64,000 bases of DNA from a virus: positions 1-64,000 of the IMG/VR virus record IMGVR_UViG_3300008116_000014; one strand, given 5' to 3'. Each line of letters starts with the position of its first letter. Position 1 is the first letter of the stretch. Both the position numbers and the translations under genes were made by a program. This document shows positions 1-8,290 of this stretch, one piece after another. The notes below the pieces were generated by a model. That model was not told the DNA's origin. It ran no database searches and saw only the letters and a program-made list of their open reading frames with translations.

Positions 1-116
1 GGAGATTGTGTTTTTAATGATTATTCTTACAATAATGGCATTATAACCGGAGATTGTGTTTTTAATGGTTATTCTATAGGTGGTGGTACTATAACCGGAG
101 ATTGTGTTTTTAATCA
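1..116 (+). repeat. 48-bp tandem coding repeat, about three copies
   Basis: Copies begin at 1, 49 and 97, each opening with GGAGATTGTGTTTTTAAT. The period is exactly 16 codons, so the repeat is in frame with the truncated protein that ends at 288. The first 18 nt are identical in the three copies and the rest diverge. More copies probably lie left of the window. Confidence 0.9.
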
Positions 117-288
117 TAGTTCTAGTAATTATGGAACAACAATCTATGGTAATGCCACATTTAAACACGCTAGTTATAATAAGAATGATGGGGCGTATGT
201 AATAACAGGAACTGAATCTTATTCTCAAAGAGATACTTGGCCATTACCACGCGGTATTAATAGATCAAATATTTTAGGATTAATTTAA
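1..288 (+). CDS. C-terminal part of a repeat-containing tail/appendage protein (5'-truncated by window edge)
   Basis: The frame is open from base 1 to the TAA at 286-288, so this is the last 95 residues of a longer protein. It starts with three copies of a 16-residue repeat with the core ITGDCVFN, then a degenerate fourth (GNATFKHASYN), then a non-repetitive tail rich in polar residues. Short Gly/Asn/Phe repeats of this kind occur in beta-solenoid-like phage appendage proteins. It lies 1 nt before the next gene and belongs to the same operon as the tail fibre at 691-3393. A structural or adhesin role is inferred from repeats and context. No specific family was recognised. Confidence 0.7.
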   Translation, partial: GDCVFNDYSYNNGIITGDCVFNGYSIGGGTITGDCVFNHSSSNYGTTIYGNATFKHASYNKNDGAYVITGTESYSQRDTWPLPRGINRSNILGLI

Positions 289-289
289 T

Positions 290-694
290 ATGAGCGCAAA
301 ACTATATGATTTCTCTATTGAACAAGGAACATCCTTTAGATTATCTTTAATATATAAAGATAGCAATGGAGACGTTATTGATCTCACTAATTATTGTGCT
401 AGATTAACTATGAAAACTGGAAATAATGAGTATAAAACTTTTAGTAGTTTAAATACTAATTTTAGTGAGTATAAATTTACTATTGATGGACCTCAAGGAA
501 CCATAACATTACTGATCCCGGCCACAACTACTAATAACTATAATTTCAATAGTGCCAAATATGATTTAGAATTACAAAGTGATCAAGATTTATATAGTGG
601 TGGTGGCAAACTCACAATAAGAGTATTATATGGTACAATAACCATAGTTAAAAGATTTAGCCAATCATCTATTATACTAGATTGTTCATTATGA
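290..694 (+). CDS. Phage structural/baseplate-type protein, beta-rich, 134 aa
   Basis: The protein begins AKLYDFSIEQGTSFRLSL and continues with the pattern G-x-VIDLTNY-x-ARLTMK. This resembles a widespread small phage protein (EQGxxFxLxLxyKDsxGxPxdLTGYxARMxxR) found next to tail-fibre genes and often annotated as a baseplate or structural protein. It is predicted to be all-beta, with no membrane segment. It starts 1 nt after the preceding stop and ends in an ATGA overlap with the tail-fibre gene, so it is translationally coupled to it. Family assignment rests on the N-terminal pattern only. The precise role, such as a fibre adaptor, is inference. Confidence 0.6.
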   Translation: MSAKLYDFSIEQGTSFRLSLIYKDSNGDVIDLTNYCARLTMKTGNNEYKTFSSLNTNFSEYKFTIDGPQGTITLLIPATTTNNYNFNSAKYDLELQSDQDLYSGGGKLTIRVLYGTITIVKRFSQSSIILDCSL

Positions 695-3393
695 GTTGTT
701 TTGATGTTAAAATTTTAGATCCTGATATTAACACCATAACTATTGAAAGTTGTATTGGTGATCAACCAGCGTCTATAGAGGTTATCACTTATAATAATAC
801 GAATATTTTAGAAGTTAATAGTTGTGTTGCATTATTACCATCTGATATTAATGATTTAATACCGGTTAAAGATATATTACCAGGAAGCGGAATAGGTATA
901 GTATCAACTAGTGGAATTTATACTATATCATTAAATGATCCTAATTTAACATCTAGTGATATAATTGATTTTTTAGAGAGTGTTCAGGATATTATTGGGC
1001 AGAGTGGACTGTATGCGGGAAATTACATTAATTTAAGTTATAATGATACTACAGGCTTTACCACAATATCAGTCACAGGATTACAGCCGAGTGGTAATTA
1101 TAGCGTGGTCGGTCATACTCATATAAGTTCTAATATTACTGACTTTAATAGCTCCGTTAGTGGACTGTTACCAATTAAAAATATAACCGCTGGCAGTGGA
1201 ATAGGAATATCTTCAGTTTCTGGAGATTATATAGTTAGTGTAACAGGAACTTTTGGACTAACTAGTGAAGAGGTCGATGATAGGGTTAGTAAATTATTAA
1301 TAGCTGATAATTATGTTAACTTAAACTATGATGATATTGCTAATAGTTTAACAATCAGTGTAACAGGATTACAGCCAAGTGGCAATTATAGTTTAGCTGG
1401 TCATACGCACTTTAGTAGTGATATTACCGACTTTAGTAGTTCTGTAAGTGGACTATTGCCACCATCAAATTTTACATCACTAATAGGAGTTAGTGGCATA
1501 ACAGTTAGTAATAGTGGAACAAATTATACTGTTAGTTTAACTGATCCAACAATACAACTAGCAGATATCACAGATTTGTCATCTAATAGTAGAACTTTCC
1601 TATTAACTCCATCTAGTTCCAATTTAGCCACCCTCATTACTGATGAAACTGGTTCTGGATTTTTGGTTTTTAATAATAGTCCAACATTAAGTGGAATACC
1701 TACAGCACCAACCGCACCAAGTGGAACCAATAATACTCAAATTGCTAATACAGCATTTGTACGAACAGAAATTAGTAATCTCATTAACTCTGCACCGAGT
1801 ACACTAGATACACTAAATGAATTAGCCTCTGCTCTTGGTAATGATCCTAATTTTGCAACTAGTGTAACTAATAGTTTAGCATCTAAGGCCGCCCTTGCTG
1901 GAGCAATTTTTACTGGGCCAGTAACTATTCCAAGTGGAACTGGTAATTTTAATAGTTTAACTGTGAATGGAATAGGAATAAGTTTAAGTGGTCATTCTCA
2001 TACCATAGCCGATATAATAAACTTTAATAGTGGAGTAAGTGGTTTATTACCAAATATAACCGGTATCAATTATATAATATCAAACTTTTCTGATAATATT
2101 TATTCTATTGGTGTTACTGGCTTACAACCTAGTGGAAATTATAGTGTTGTTGGCCACACTCACTCTAGTTTAGATATAACAAATTTTAATTCTAGTGTTA
2201 GTGGCTTATTACCAACTGTTACTGGAATTGATCAAGTAACCTCCAAATTTACCAATAATACTTACACTATTTCTGTAACAGGACTACAGCCGAGCGGGAA
2301 TTATAGTGTGGTTGGCCACGCTCACATAACCAGCGATATAACAAACTTTAGTAGCGGTGTGAGCGGACTACTTCCCGGCGTTAGTGGCTCTGGCTATGCT
2401 GTCTCAAACTTTGCTAACAACATTTATACTATTAGTGTAACAGGACTACAGCCAAGTGGTAATTATAGTGCTGTTGGACATAATCACACTATTAGTGATA
2501 TTACTAATTTCTCTAGTGGAGTAAAAAATATAGTATCAACCACATTAGTAGCTGGTACCGGAATAGTATTTGATGAAAATTTAATTAATAATACATTTAC
2601 TATTAGTACAACTGGATTACAACCTAGCGGAAATTATAGTATTGTTGGACATGTTCATACATCTAGCGATATTACTAATTTTGATAATAGTGTAAGTGGA
2701 TTATTGCCAGTAAAAAATATATCTGCTGGAAGTGGTATAGGAGTAACCTCATTATCTGGTGATTATACAGTGAGTGTAACTGGGACATTTGGTTTAACTA
2801 GTGAAGAAGTTGACGATAGAATATCATCATTATTAATTGCTGGTAATTATATTAATCTCAATTATAATGATAATCTAAATAGTTTGACTATTAGCACAAC
2901 TGGACTACAGCCTAGCGGAAACTACAGTTTAGTTGGTCATACACACGTTAGTAGTGAAATTACAAATTTCAATAGTAGTGTTAGTGGACTATTACCAAGT
3001 ATTACTGGTTCTGGCTATATTACTTCTAACTTTAGTAATAATATCTATAATCTTAGTGTAACCGGATTACAACCTAGCGGAAACTATAGTTTAATAGGAC
3101 ATAATCATTCTAGTAGTGAAATTACTGATTTTAATACCTCTGTTAGTGGATTGTTACCAGTGACAAATATAATAGCTGGTTCTAATATTGGAGTTTCACA
3201 ATCTGGAACAGTATTTACTATTGCGGTAACCGGTCTAACGGCAGAAGATGTCGATGATAGAGTAGCAAACTTATTAATAGCTGGTACTGGTATAAGCTTA
3301 AATTATAATGATAATGCAAATACTTTGACAGTAAACACTACAACAAATATTATTAATAGTTCTAATTTATATTTATGGTCATCTTTTAGGTAA
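691..3393 (+). CDS. Tail fibre protein with eight GLQPSGNYS..GHxH repeats, 900 aa
   Basis: A long repetitive receptor-binding fibre. A module reading TGLQPSGNYS-x2-GHxH-x3-xITxF-x3-VSGLLP recurs eight times, and two copies of a TFGLTSEEVDDR module occur near residues 190 and 710. Around residue 350 is a region (PTAPSGTNNTQIANTAFV, then LDTLNELASALGNDPNFAT) common in T4-like and cyanophage fibres. GHxH motifs in trimeric phage fibres coordinate metal ions along the axis, and that is the likely role here. I chose ATG 691 (ATGA overlap with the upstream stop) over a TTG nine bases earlier. No chaperone or peptidase domain is visible at the C-terminus. Host recognition is inferred from family features. 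Confidence 0.85.
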   Translation: MSCFDVKILDPDINTITIESCIGDQPASIEVITYNNTNILEVNSCVALLPSDINDLIPVKDILPGSGIGIVSTSGIYTISLNDPNLTSSDIIDFLESVQDIIGQSGLYAGNYINLSYNDTTGFTTISVTGLQPSGNYSVVGHTHISSNITDFNSSVSGLLPIKNITAGSGIGISSVSGDYIVSVTGTFGLTSEEVDDRVSKLLIADNYVNLNYDDIANSLTISVTGLQPSGNYSLAGHTHFSSDITDFSSSVSGLLPPSNFTSLIGVSGITVSNSGTNYTVSLTDPTIQLADITDLSSNSRTFLLTPSSSNLATLITDETGSGFLVFNNSPTLSGIPTAPTAPSGTNNTQIANTAFVRTEISNLINSAPSTLDTLNELASALGNDPNFATSVTNSLASKAALAGAIFTGPVTIPSGTGNFNSLTVNGIGISLSGHSHTIADIINFNSGVSGLLPNITGINYIISNFSDNIYSIGVTGLQPSGNYSVVGHTHSSLDITNFNSSVSGLLPTVTGIDQVTSKFTNNTYTISVTGLQPSGNYSVVGHAHITSDITNFSSGVSGLLPGVSGSGYAVSNFANNIYTISVTGLQPSGNYSAVGHNHTISDITNFSSGVKNIVSTTLVAGTGIVFDENLINNTFTISTTGLQPSGNYSIVGHVHTSSDITNFDNSVSGLLPVKNISAGSGIGVTSLSGDYTVSVTGTFGLTSEEVDDRISSLLIAGNYINLNYNDNLNSLTISTTGLQPSGNYSLVGHTHVSSEITNFNSSVSGLLPSITGSGYITSNFSNNIYNLSVTGLQPSGNYSLIGHNHSSSEITDFNTSVSGLLPVTNIIAGSNIGVSQSGTVFTIAVTGLTAEDVDDRVANLLIAGTGISLNYNDNANTLTVNTTTNIINSSNLYLWSSFR
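1070..3125 (+). repeat. Degenerate in-frame fibre repeats (GLQPSGNYS-GHxH)
   Basis: Eight in-frame copies start near 1076, 1367, 2117, 2279, 2441, 2609, 2903 and 3059. Codons have diverged between copies while the peptide is held almost constant, which indicates old duplications under protein-level selection. Spacing is irregular (about 160-300 bp, with one large gap around 1400-2100 filled by the NTQIANTAFV region). Confidence 0.8.
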
Positions 3394-3403
3394 GGAGAAA
3401 TTT

Positions 3404-3793
3404 ATGGCTCTTAATCCAGCGTTTGCTGTTACACCAAGAATAGGTAGTGTTGCATTGTCATCCTCTGCTGATACATCTTATACATCTCCCACAAATACCG
3501 TAACTGTAATCACGGGAGCCTCTTCTGGTACTCGTATAGCTGAAGTAGTTGTGCAAATGACAAATACCGTGGCTAGTGCCACAATGGTTAGATTATTCTT
3601 AAATGATGGTTCTAGTAATTTTTTATTTGATGAGATTGCTATACCTGCTGCAACAGGATCTCAGAGTGTTAAGCAAACAAGGGTGGCTACTATTTACAAT
3701 AATCTAATATTACCATCATCTTCTTGGACTCTAAGGGCCACTGTTCATACTGTTAATGCAGGAGTAGTAACCGCTCTTGGCGCAGATTTATGA
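3404..3793 (+). CDS. Conserved phage structural protein, 129 aa
   Basis: The sequence (NPAFAVTPRIG near the N-terminus, then VVVQMTNTVASATMVRLFLNDGS and a Trp near the C-terminus) matches the pattern of a small beta-rich protein seen among phage tail/fibre genes, where the core reads xASGSRIxxVxVxATxxTxxGMVRLFI. A good ribosome-binding site (AAGGAGA, 7 nt before ATG) precedes it. It ends in an ATGA overlap with the LamG-like gene. The exact function is unknown; a virion component is inferred from gene order. Confidence 0.6.
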   Translation: MALNPAFAVTPRIGSVALSSSADTSYTSPTNTVTVITGASSGTRIAEVVVQMTNTVASATMVRLFLNDGSSNFLFDEIAIPAATGSQSVKQTRVATIYNNLILPSSSWTLRATVHTVNAGVVTALGADL

Positions 3794-4638
3794 ATAACGG
3801 CATATTGAGTCAATCATTAGATCAAGGTATAACTCTTCCATTTCCTATGCAGGAACAAAGATCAGTTATAGTTAATACATATGGAATTCAATCATTATCT
3901 CGTCAACCCAATCAAATATCTAATCTTTTAGCATGGTATGATGCAGCAGATTTGAAGACTCTATTTATTAATAGCAATGGTACCAATCCTGTTAGCTCTA
4001 ATAATAATCCTATTGGTTGTTGGTTAGACAAAGGACCATCAAGATTTCATATGACTCAATCTACTAATAATAATAGACCAATTTTGAATATTTCTCCACA
4101 ATCTGTTAATAGATTACCATCAGTATTATTTGATGGAATCAATGATTTTTTATTTAATTCTATACCATTTGTTCTTAATACATTATTAACAATATCTTTT
4201 GTTGTTCAAAGACAATCAGATACCGTGGCTCCTCATGTTGCGCCAATTATAACCTGTGGCCGTGCTGGATCATCAGACAATTTGCTAGAAATATCTTTAA
4301 GAAATACATACGCCACGGCTGGTACAGAAAATGATCTTAGAGGAGGCGGCATGAGACGTAATGGAAGACAATCAGTAAGTACTGGAAATGCACCAACATC
4401 TTTTATGATTGGTTCTTCAACATGGGGTATTAGAACCATAGCAAATCTATCAGATGGTACCATACTTGGAGCATTAAGAGATAGTTCTGGAGATATCGGT
4501 TTTACATGTTGCGGAAACTTTTTTTTACCAGGAAGAATATGCGAACTAATTATTCATAGTAGAATATTAACTATATCAGAAAGAATATCTTTAGAAGTTT
4601 ATTTATCCAATAAGTGGAATATAGGTATTACATTATGA
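3790..4638 (+). CDS. LamG/concanavalin-like domain protein, probable fibre-associated lectin, 282 aa
   Basis: After a ~45-residue linker the protein has LLAWYDAADLKTLF, then CWLDKGPSRFHMTQS, RPILNI and LPSVLFDGINDFL. This is the typical first half of a LamG/jellyroll domain (LWLDAxDxxTLt...WxDkSGxxxxAtQ...RPxx..NGxPvVrFDGxnDyL). The C-terminal half, with RICELIIHSRILT and EVYLSNKWNI, is the usual end of such domains. These folds bind carbohydrate or act as trimeric knobs in phage appendages. It overlaps both neighbours by ATGA and is part of the tail-fibre operon. Confidence 0.75.
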   Translation: MNNGILSQSLDQGITLPFPMQEQRSVIVNTYGIQSLSRQPNQISNLLAWYDAADLKTLFINSNGTNPVSSNNNPIGCWLDKGPSRFHMTQSTNNNRPILNISPQSVNRLPSVLFDGINDFLFNSIPFVLNTLLTISFVVQRQSDTVAPHVAPIITCGRAGSSDNLLEISLRNTYATAGTENDLRGGGMRRNGRQSVSTGNAPTSFMIGSSTWGIRTIANLSDGTILGALRDSSGDIGFTCCGNFFLPGRICELIIHSRILTISERISLEVYLSNKWNIGITL

Positions 4639-4931
4639 ATAGATTTTTCAGAGCTTATGAATCGGAATATAATAGGATGTTGTCTCTATTTAATGAGTAT
4701 TTAAGTTTGCCATCTAATGGTCAGGAAAACGCTTTTGATACAATAGAATACGCAAAAAAAGATTCTAATAATAGATATTATGTTGCTATTTCTACAGAAG
4801 ATATTTCGTATGATATTATAAAAAATATTTTAGACGATTTGTTAAATAAAAATGAAATAGAAGAAATAGATCAAACAGCTTATATATTACTAACAAGAAA
4901 TATTCCAAATAATTATGACAATACGCATTAA
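4635..4931 (+). CDS. Hypothetical 98-aa protein in the tail operon
   Basis: Start ATG 4635 forms an ATGA overlap with the LamG-like gene; an upstream in-frame GTG at 4614 is less likely. The protein is acidic and mostly helical, with two Tyr-rich N-terminal helices (FRAYESEYNRMLSLFNEYL) and a short C-terminal beta/alpha part ending in TAYILLTRNIP. The 17-nt overlap with the downstream protease suggests co-expression. No family recognised. The size and position would fit a small accessory or chaperone protein, but nothing in the sequence proves this. Confidence 0.55.
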   Translation: MNRFFRAYESEYNRMLSLFNEYLSLPSNGQENAFDTIEYAKKDSNNRYYVAISTEDISYDIIKNILDDLLNKNEIEEIDQTAYILLTRNIPNNYDNTH

Positions 4932-5922
4932 TCGTAATAAACTATTTAAAAATAAATGTTTATTAAAAATTGATAAAAGTATTATACCAAATCATATCAA
5001 TTCTTTTACAGCTAATAAATTACTTAATAAAAATCCTAACACTAGTAGTTTAATATATTCCTCGCAGGATCCTTATTTTAATGGTTTGGGTAAATTTATC
5101 AGAAATCCAAATTGTTGGCTAAATGGTGTTACAAATATTAGTTGCTTTAGTCCTGCTCAACTTAGCGGTGCTAATTGGTGGCAAAGAGCAGGAACATTAA
5201 TCACCCGTAAACATGTATTATTTGCTGCTCATTTTCAAACAAGCGTGATTCCCGGTGGTACTCCTTTGGTTTTTGTAGATGATAATAATAATGTTATACG
5301 TAGAAATATTATACAATATGGGCTTGATCGTGATAGTGGTGGTATATATGGAACCGACATATCTATAGCCCTACTAGATAGTGAGGTGCCAAGCAATATT
5401 AAAATTGCTAAAGTACTACCGACTAATTTCAAAAATTATATAAATGTAAATATTATTAATTCTATATACGATCAATATGCTCCGCCAGATACTAATACTT
5501 TTACTAATATTCCATTTTTATATGCTGTAGGATTAAATCAGAATGAAAAAGCTATTCTTAAATTATGGACAAGCTGTAATCTATGGTCTGCCGGTAGTGG
5601 AGGATTTTCAAATTTATTATGGTATTTATCAGCTAGTACCACAAATATAGATCCTAATGGATCTTATGCGCTTATGAATCCGCAGCCTCAACAATTTGCT
5701 GCGTGGAGTGATAATATAGTAATTGGAGATAGTGGTAGTCCTTTATTTATTATAATAGATAATGAATTAGTAGTTTTGACAACATGGCTAACTCCAACAT
5801 CTGGGCCCTTTATTACTAATAGATATAATCAAGTAAATAATATTATAGAAAGTTTATCCCCAGGACAAGGATATAGTTTAACTCCAATAGATCTAAGTGC
5901 AATCTATTCTAAATATGCATAA
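4915..5922 (+). CDS. Trypsin-like (S1/chymotrypsin-fold) serine protease in the tail operon, 335 aa
   Basis: The three catalytic blocks of the chymotrypsin fold are visible in the right order: His106 in GTLITRKHVLFAAHF, Asp148 in GTDISIALLD and Ser273 in GDSGSPLF. The remainder (about 60 N-terminal residues with many Lys/Asn) has no signal peptide. It is the last gene of the fibre operon and overlaps its neighbour by 17 nt, so a virion or assembly role fits better than a secreted digestive role: either maturation of a fibre/capsid protein or attack on host surface proteins. S1 proteases are unusual in phage tail operons, where S74 and S49-type enzymes are more common. The fold call is strong and the target is unknown. 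Confidence 0.8.
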   Translation: MTIRINRNKLFKNKCLLKIDKSIIPNHINSFTANKLLNKNPNTSSLIYSSQDPYFNGLGKFIRNPNCWLNGVTNISCFSPAQLSGANWWQRAGTLITRKHVLFAAHFQTSVIPGGTPLVFVDDNNNVIRRNIIQYGLDRDSGGIYGTDISIALLDSEVPSNIKIAKVLPTNFKNYINVNIINSIYDQYAPPDTNTFTNIPFLYAVGLNQNEKAILKLWTSCNLWSAGSGGFSNLLWYLSASTTNIDPNGSYALMNPQPQQFAAWSDNIVIGDSGSPLFIIIDNELVVLTTWLTPTSGPFITNRYNQVNNIIESLSPGQGYSLTPIDLSAIYSKYA

Positions 5923-6009
5923 TTGGTGTATAAGTATATTACTAAATATTAATAATGATCTTTTAGTGTAATATTAAATATTCTCTTTATAATATAACTA
6001 TATTTAATA

Positions 6010-6162
6010 ATGTTTAAAGTTTGTACTCAGTGTAAAATACCTAAAGACTTAGCAGATTTCCCAAATTATAAAATGGGAAAATATGGAAAATTATCTAAAT
6101 GCAGAACGTGTGATAAAATTAATCAAAGAATATGCAGCCATTATGGTGGGATCAGAATATAG
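6010..6162 (+). pseudogene. 50-aa zinc-finger remnant of an HNH-type endonuclease
   Basis: The ORF reads MFKVCTQCKIPKDLADF, then KCRTCDK, and stops at TAG 6160-6162. The two CxxC pairs with a Phe between them are the N-terminal zinc ribbon of phage HNH endonucleases; the intact HNH protein at 7749-8288 starts in the same way (CNKC...ICKSC). The HNH core is absent, so this looks like the stub left after deletion of a homing endonuclease. The surrounding 5923-6209 stretch is very AT-rich. A TATAAT box at 5988-5993 could drive this ORF or the downstream membrane genes, but its -35 is poor. Confidence 0.5.
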
Positions 6163-6209
6163 CAAAATCAGATTCTGTTCTGGTGTAAATATAGTCTGGA
6201 GTATTAATT

Positions 6210-6545
6210 ATGAAATATAAGCCAGGTTGGAAGACTTCAGAATTTTATTTCACACTAGTAAGTTTTTTATTTAGTGGCGCTTATTTACTAGGATTATTAG
6301 AGAGCGTCTCTCAAAAAGATGATCTTATAAGCGAAACTAATAAAGGTTTAGAAGCACTCATACTCATTATGGGACAATTAGCAGTACTATTTAGATATAT
6401 TAAGGGGCGCACAGAAATTAAAAAAGCCTGGTGGACTACTGCTAGTCCAGAAGAACGAAAAATAGTTAATGAGCGTAATATAAAAGGAGCTAAAAATGTC
6501 AAACCAAGAACTAATAAAAAACGAAGTAGAAAAACTAATAGTTAA
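6210..6545 (+). CDS. Small membrane protein, holin-like, 111 aa
   Basis: It opens with KPGWKTSEF, a pattern seen at the start of many small phage membrane proteins annotated as holin-like, followed by two hydrophobic helices (about residues 12-29 and 48-62) separated by a short charged loop. A strongly basic tail follows, ending in KKRSRKTNS. Two helices plus a positive tail are compatible with a class II holin. It overlaps the next gene by 50 nt and starts a run of short membrane-protein genes. Lysis function is inference; no endolysin of known type lies beside it, although a papain-like protease does (8291-9214). Confidence 0.55.
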   Translation: MKYKPGWKTSEFYFTLVSFLFSGAYLLGLLESVSQKDDLISETNKGLEALILIMGQLAVLFRYIKGRTEIKKAWWTTASPEERKIVNERNIKGAKNVKPRTNKKRSRKTNS

Positions 6546-6882
6546 TACTAAAGATAGTATTGGTTATGTTAAAAAATTTGCATTAAATGAAGCATGGAAA
6601 CTATTACAATTAAATACAGCAACGATTGTACAAATCATAGAAGCTATTGGTAATGATCTTAGTAGTCCCAAAAAAAAGGACTTAGCAATGGAGTTGCTTA
6701 ATAGGTTCTATGATAAAATTTTTATTGTAGTTGACATTCCCTTTGTACCGAGCATAATTGAACCTATTATACATAGGTACATCAAAAGTATTCTCATGAT
6801 CATGGTGAGTGCCACAATTGATGCTACTGTTACCATTTTTAGAAATACGGGCGTTTTCATTAAAAAAGAGGCAGGTTTATGA
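6496..6882 (+). CDS. Hypothetical helical protein, 128 aa, possibly membrane-associated
   Basis: The protein is predicted to be nearly all helical. The C-terminal half has two moderately hydrophobic stretches (KIFIVVDIPFVPSIIEPII and SILMIMVSATIDATVTIF), which could form membrane hairpins or amphipathic helices. It overlaps the holin-like gene by 50 nt in another frame and shares ATGA with the next gene, so the four genes 6210-7744 form one translational unit. Family not recognised. Confidence 0.55.
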   Translation: MSNQELIKNEVEKLIVNTKDSIGYVKKFALNEAWKLLQLNTATIVQIIEAIGNDLSSPKKKDLAMELLNRFYDKIFIVVDIPFVPSIIEPIIHRYIKSILMIMVSATIDATVTIFRNTGVFIKKEAGL

Positions 6883-7256
6883 ATTACACAGAAAGTTTCG
6901 GTGAATTTGCTAGCAAAGTAACTCCAACGGATCTTGCGTTATATGCTGGTGCTGGTTTGGTACTATGGGTATTGTTTAAAGAAAAACTTAGTCCCGTACA
7001 AGAATTTTTAGGTGGACTGGTAGAAAAAGTAAAAGGTGTACTATCATCTAATAAAACACCAACAGTACCAGTATTTCAACCAAGCGTTCCTGTTCTAGAA
7101 ACAACAGATAAAGAAGATGTCTTTTTTAAGTTGGTTGTGAGTTGGAAACAAACACGAGATTTGGCTGTTGCTAGTGGATGCGATGAGGCTGTCAAAGTGG
7201 CCGATCAAATGTTTCCATATTTAAGTCCGGTAGTTTGTGGAAAGGAAAAAGTATGA
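6879..7256 (+). CDS. Small single-pass membrane protein, 125 aa
   Basis: One transmembrane helix near the N-terminus (LALYAGAGLVLWVLF, residues 19-33) is followed by a positively charged, Pro/Val-rich linker and a soluble C-terminal domain with two cysteines (SGCDEAV and SPVVCGK). The topology suggests a membrane-anchored domain of about 50 residues. ATGA overlaps on both sides. No family recognised. The shared layout with the following gene (anchor plus small soluble domain) suggests the two act together in the envelope. Confidence 0.55.
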   Translation: MNYTESFGEFASKVTPTDLALYAGAGLVLWVLFKEKLSPVQEFLGGLVEKVKGVLSSNKTPTVPVFQPSVPVLETTDKEDVFFKLVVSWKQTRDLAVASGCDEAVKVADQMFPYLSPVVCGKEKV

Positions 7257-7744
7257 ACTCGAAAACATTACTATTGTTAATTGCGGCGTGTCTAATCGCA
7301 GTAGGATTATTTAAACCTAGTTTACCCACGCTAGATAATACTGATTATGCTGTCGGTTCTGTAAATGTTGTTAAGCCATCTAATAAAGAACTATTGGATG
7401 AGTGTGAATCTGTTACCAAAGCTCTAAAAAGTGGACCATCTAGTAGAAAGGTTGATGGTAAAAGATTAGCCTCTTTATATTTGGATCTTGCTACTCTAGT
7501 TAGTTTGGATGGTGAAGATTGTATTATTAAAAATACAGAAGAAATTCGTCAAGCTAACAGATTGGCCGGAATTATGCTTAAATTGGATATGAAAGGCAAG
7601 TATGAGAATCTCGCAGAAGCCGGAACTAATCTCATTAAAGCCGCTATAGGTGACGATAGTGTATTATTAGATGATAGCCTAAGAGAAAAAGCGGTTGAAG
7701 GTTTTAATGCTCTCGCTTGGGCATGCTATATGGGATCTCAATAA
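7253..7744 (+). CDS. Exported or membrane-anchored hypothetical protein, 163 aa
   Basis: Start ATG 7253 overlaps the previous stop (ATGA). The N-terminus MNSKTLLLLIAACLIAVGLF is a signal peptide or anchor with no lipobox at a convincing position. The mature part (from about residue 25) is helical and acidic/basic mixed, with two cysteines (DECESV and EDCIIK) that could form a disulfide. It is the last of four coupled membrane genes, followed by an HNH gene. Unknown function; a periplasmic or envelope location is inferred. Confidence 0.55.
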   Translation: MNSKTLLLLIAACLIAVGLFKPSLPTLDNTDYAVGSVNVVKPSNKELLDECESVTKALKSGPSSRKVDGKRLASLYLDLATLVSLDGEDCIIKNTEEIRQANRLAGIMLKLDMKGKYENLAEAGTNLIKAAIGDDSVLLDDSLREKAVEGFNALAWACYMGSQ

Positions 7745-7748
7745 TAAA

Positions 7749-8288
7749 ATGAAAAACTGTAATAAGTGCAAGTTATCTCAAGAAGATACTAATTTTTATA
7801 AGGATAAGACCAGACATGATGGGTTGGAATACATATGTAAATCTTGTGCTCAGAAAAAAAAACAAAAATATAAATCTCATAATTATGAAATTTTACAAAA
7901 AAAAGCACTAAATTACTCCAGAAGACCAGATATTAAAATAAAAAGCAGGCTAAGAAAAAAAGAAAGACTTAAAACAGATATAAGTTATAGAATGTCAGAA
8001 AATATTAGACGCAGAATTAATTTAGCTCTACACGGAAAAAATAAATCTAAATCTACATTAGATATGCTTGGTTGTTCAATAGATTTTCTTAAACAATATA
8101 TATCTAATAAATTTGATAAAAATATGAGTTGGGATAATTATGGATTATATGGTTGGCACATAGATCATATCATACCATTATCATCAGCAAAAAATAAAGA
8201 AGAATTAGAAAAATTATGTCACTATTCAAATCTGCAACCACTGTGGGCAAAAGACAATTTACAAAAAAGCAATAAAATAAAGGCATAA
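7749..8288 (+). CDS. HNH homing-type endonuclease, 179 aa
   Basis: An N-terminal zinc ribbon (Cys4, Cys7, Cys30, Cys33) is followed by a basic helical linker and a full HNH core: HIDHIIPLS (His137, Asp139-His140), then HYSNLQPLW (His158, Asn161) and DNLQKSNK (Asn170). This is the common free-standing phage HNH family. I prefer ATG 7749 over an upstream in-frame start because it follows the previous stop by 4 nt. It sits between the membrane genes and the papain-like protease and is probably a selfish insertion. It shares its N-terminal ribbon with the remnant at 6010-6162. Confidence 0.85.
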   Translation: MKNCNKCKLSQEDTNFYKDKTRHDGLEYICKSCAQKKKQKYKSHNYEILQKKALNYSRRPDIKIKSRLRKKERLKTDISYRMSENIRRRINLALHGKNKSKSTLDMLGCSIDFLKQYISNKFDKNMSWDNYGLYGWHIDHIIPLSSAKNKEELEKLCHYSNLQPLWAKDNLQKSNKIKA

Positions 8289-8290
8289 TT

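Noticed and set aside
1-116. 48-bp repeats as a CRISPR array
   Set aside because: The period equals 16 codons, the whole region is one open frame, and there are no unique spacers or cas genes.
691-3393. A diversity-generating retroelement acting on the tail fibre
   Set aside because: No reverse transcriptase, template repeat or adenine-biased variable region was seen in the window; repeats differ by ordinary codon drift.
5923-6209. tRNA or small RNA gene in the AT-rich gap
   Set aside because: I found no cloverleaf or CCA-type end; only a weak TATAAT and the HNH remnant could be supported.
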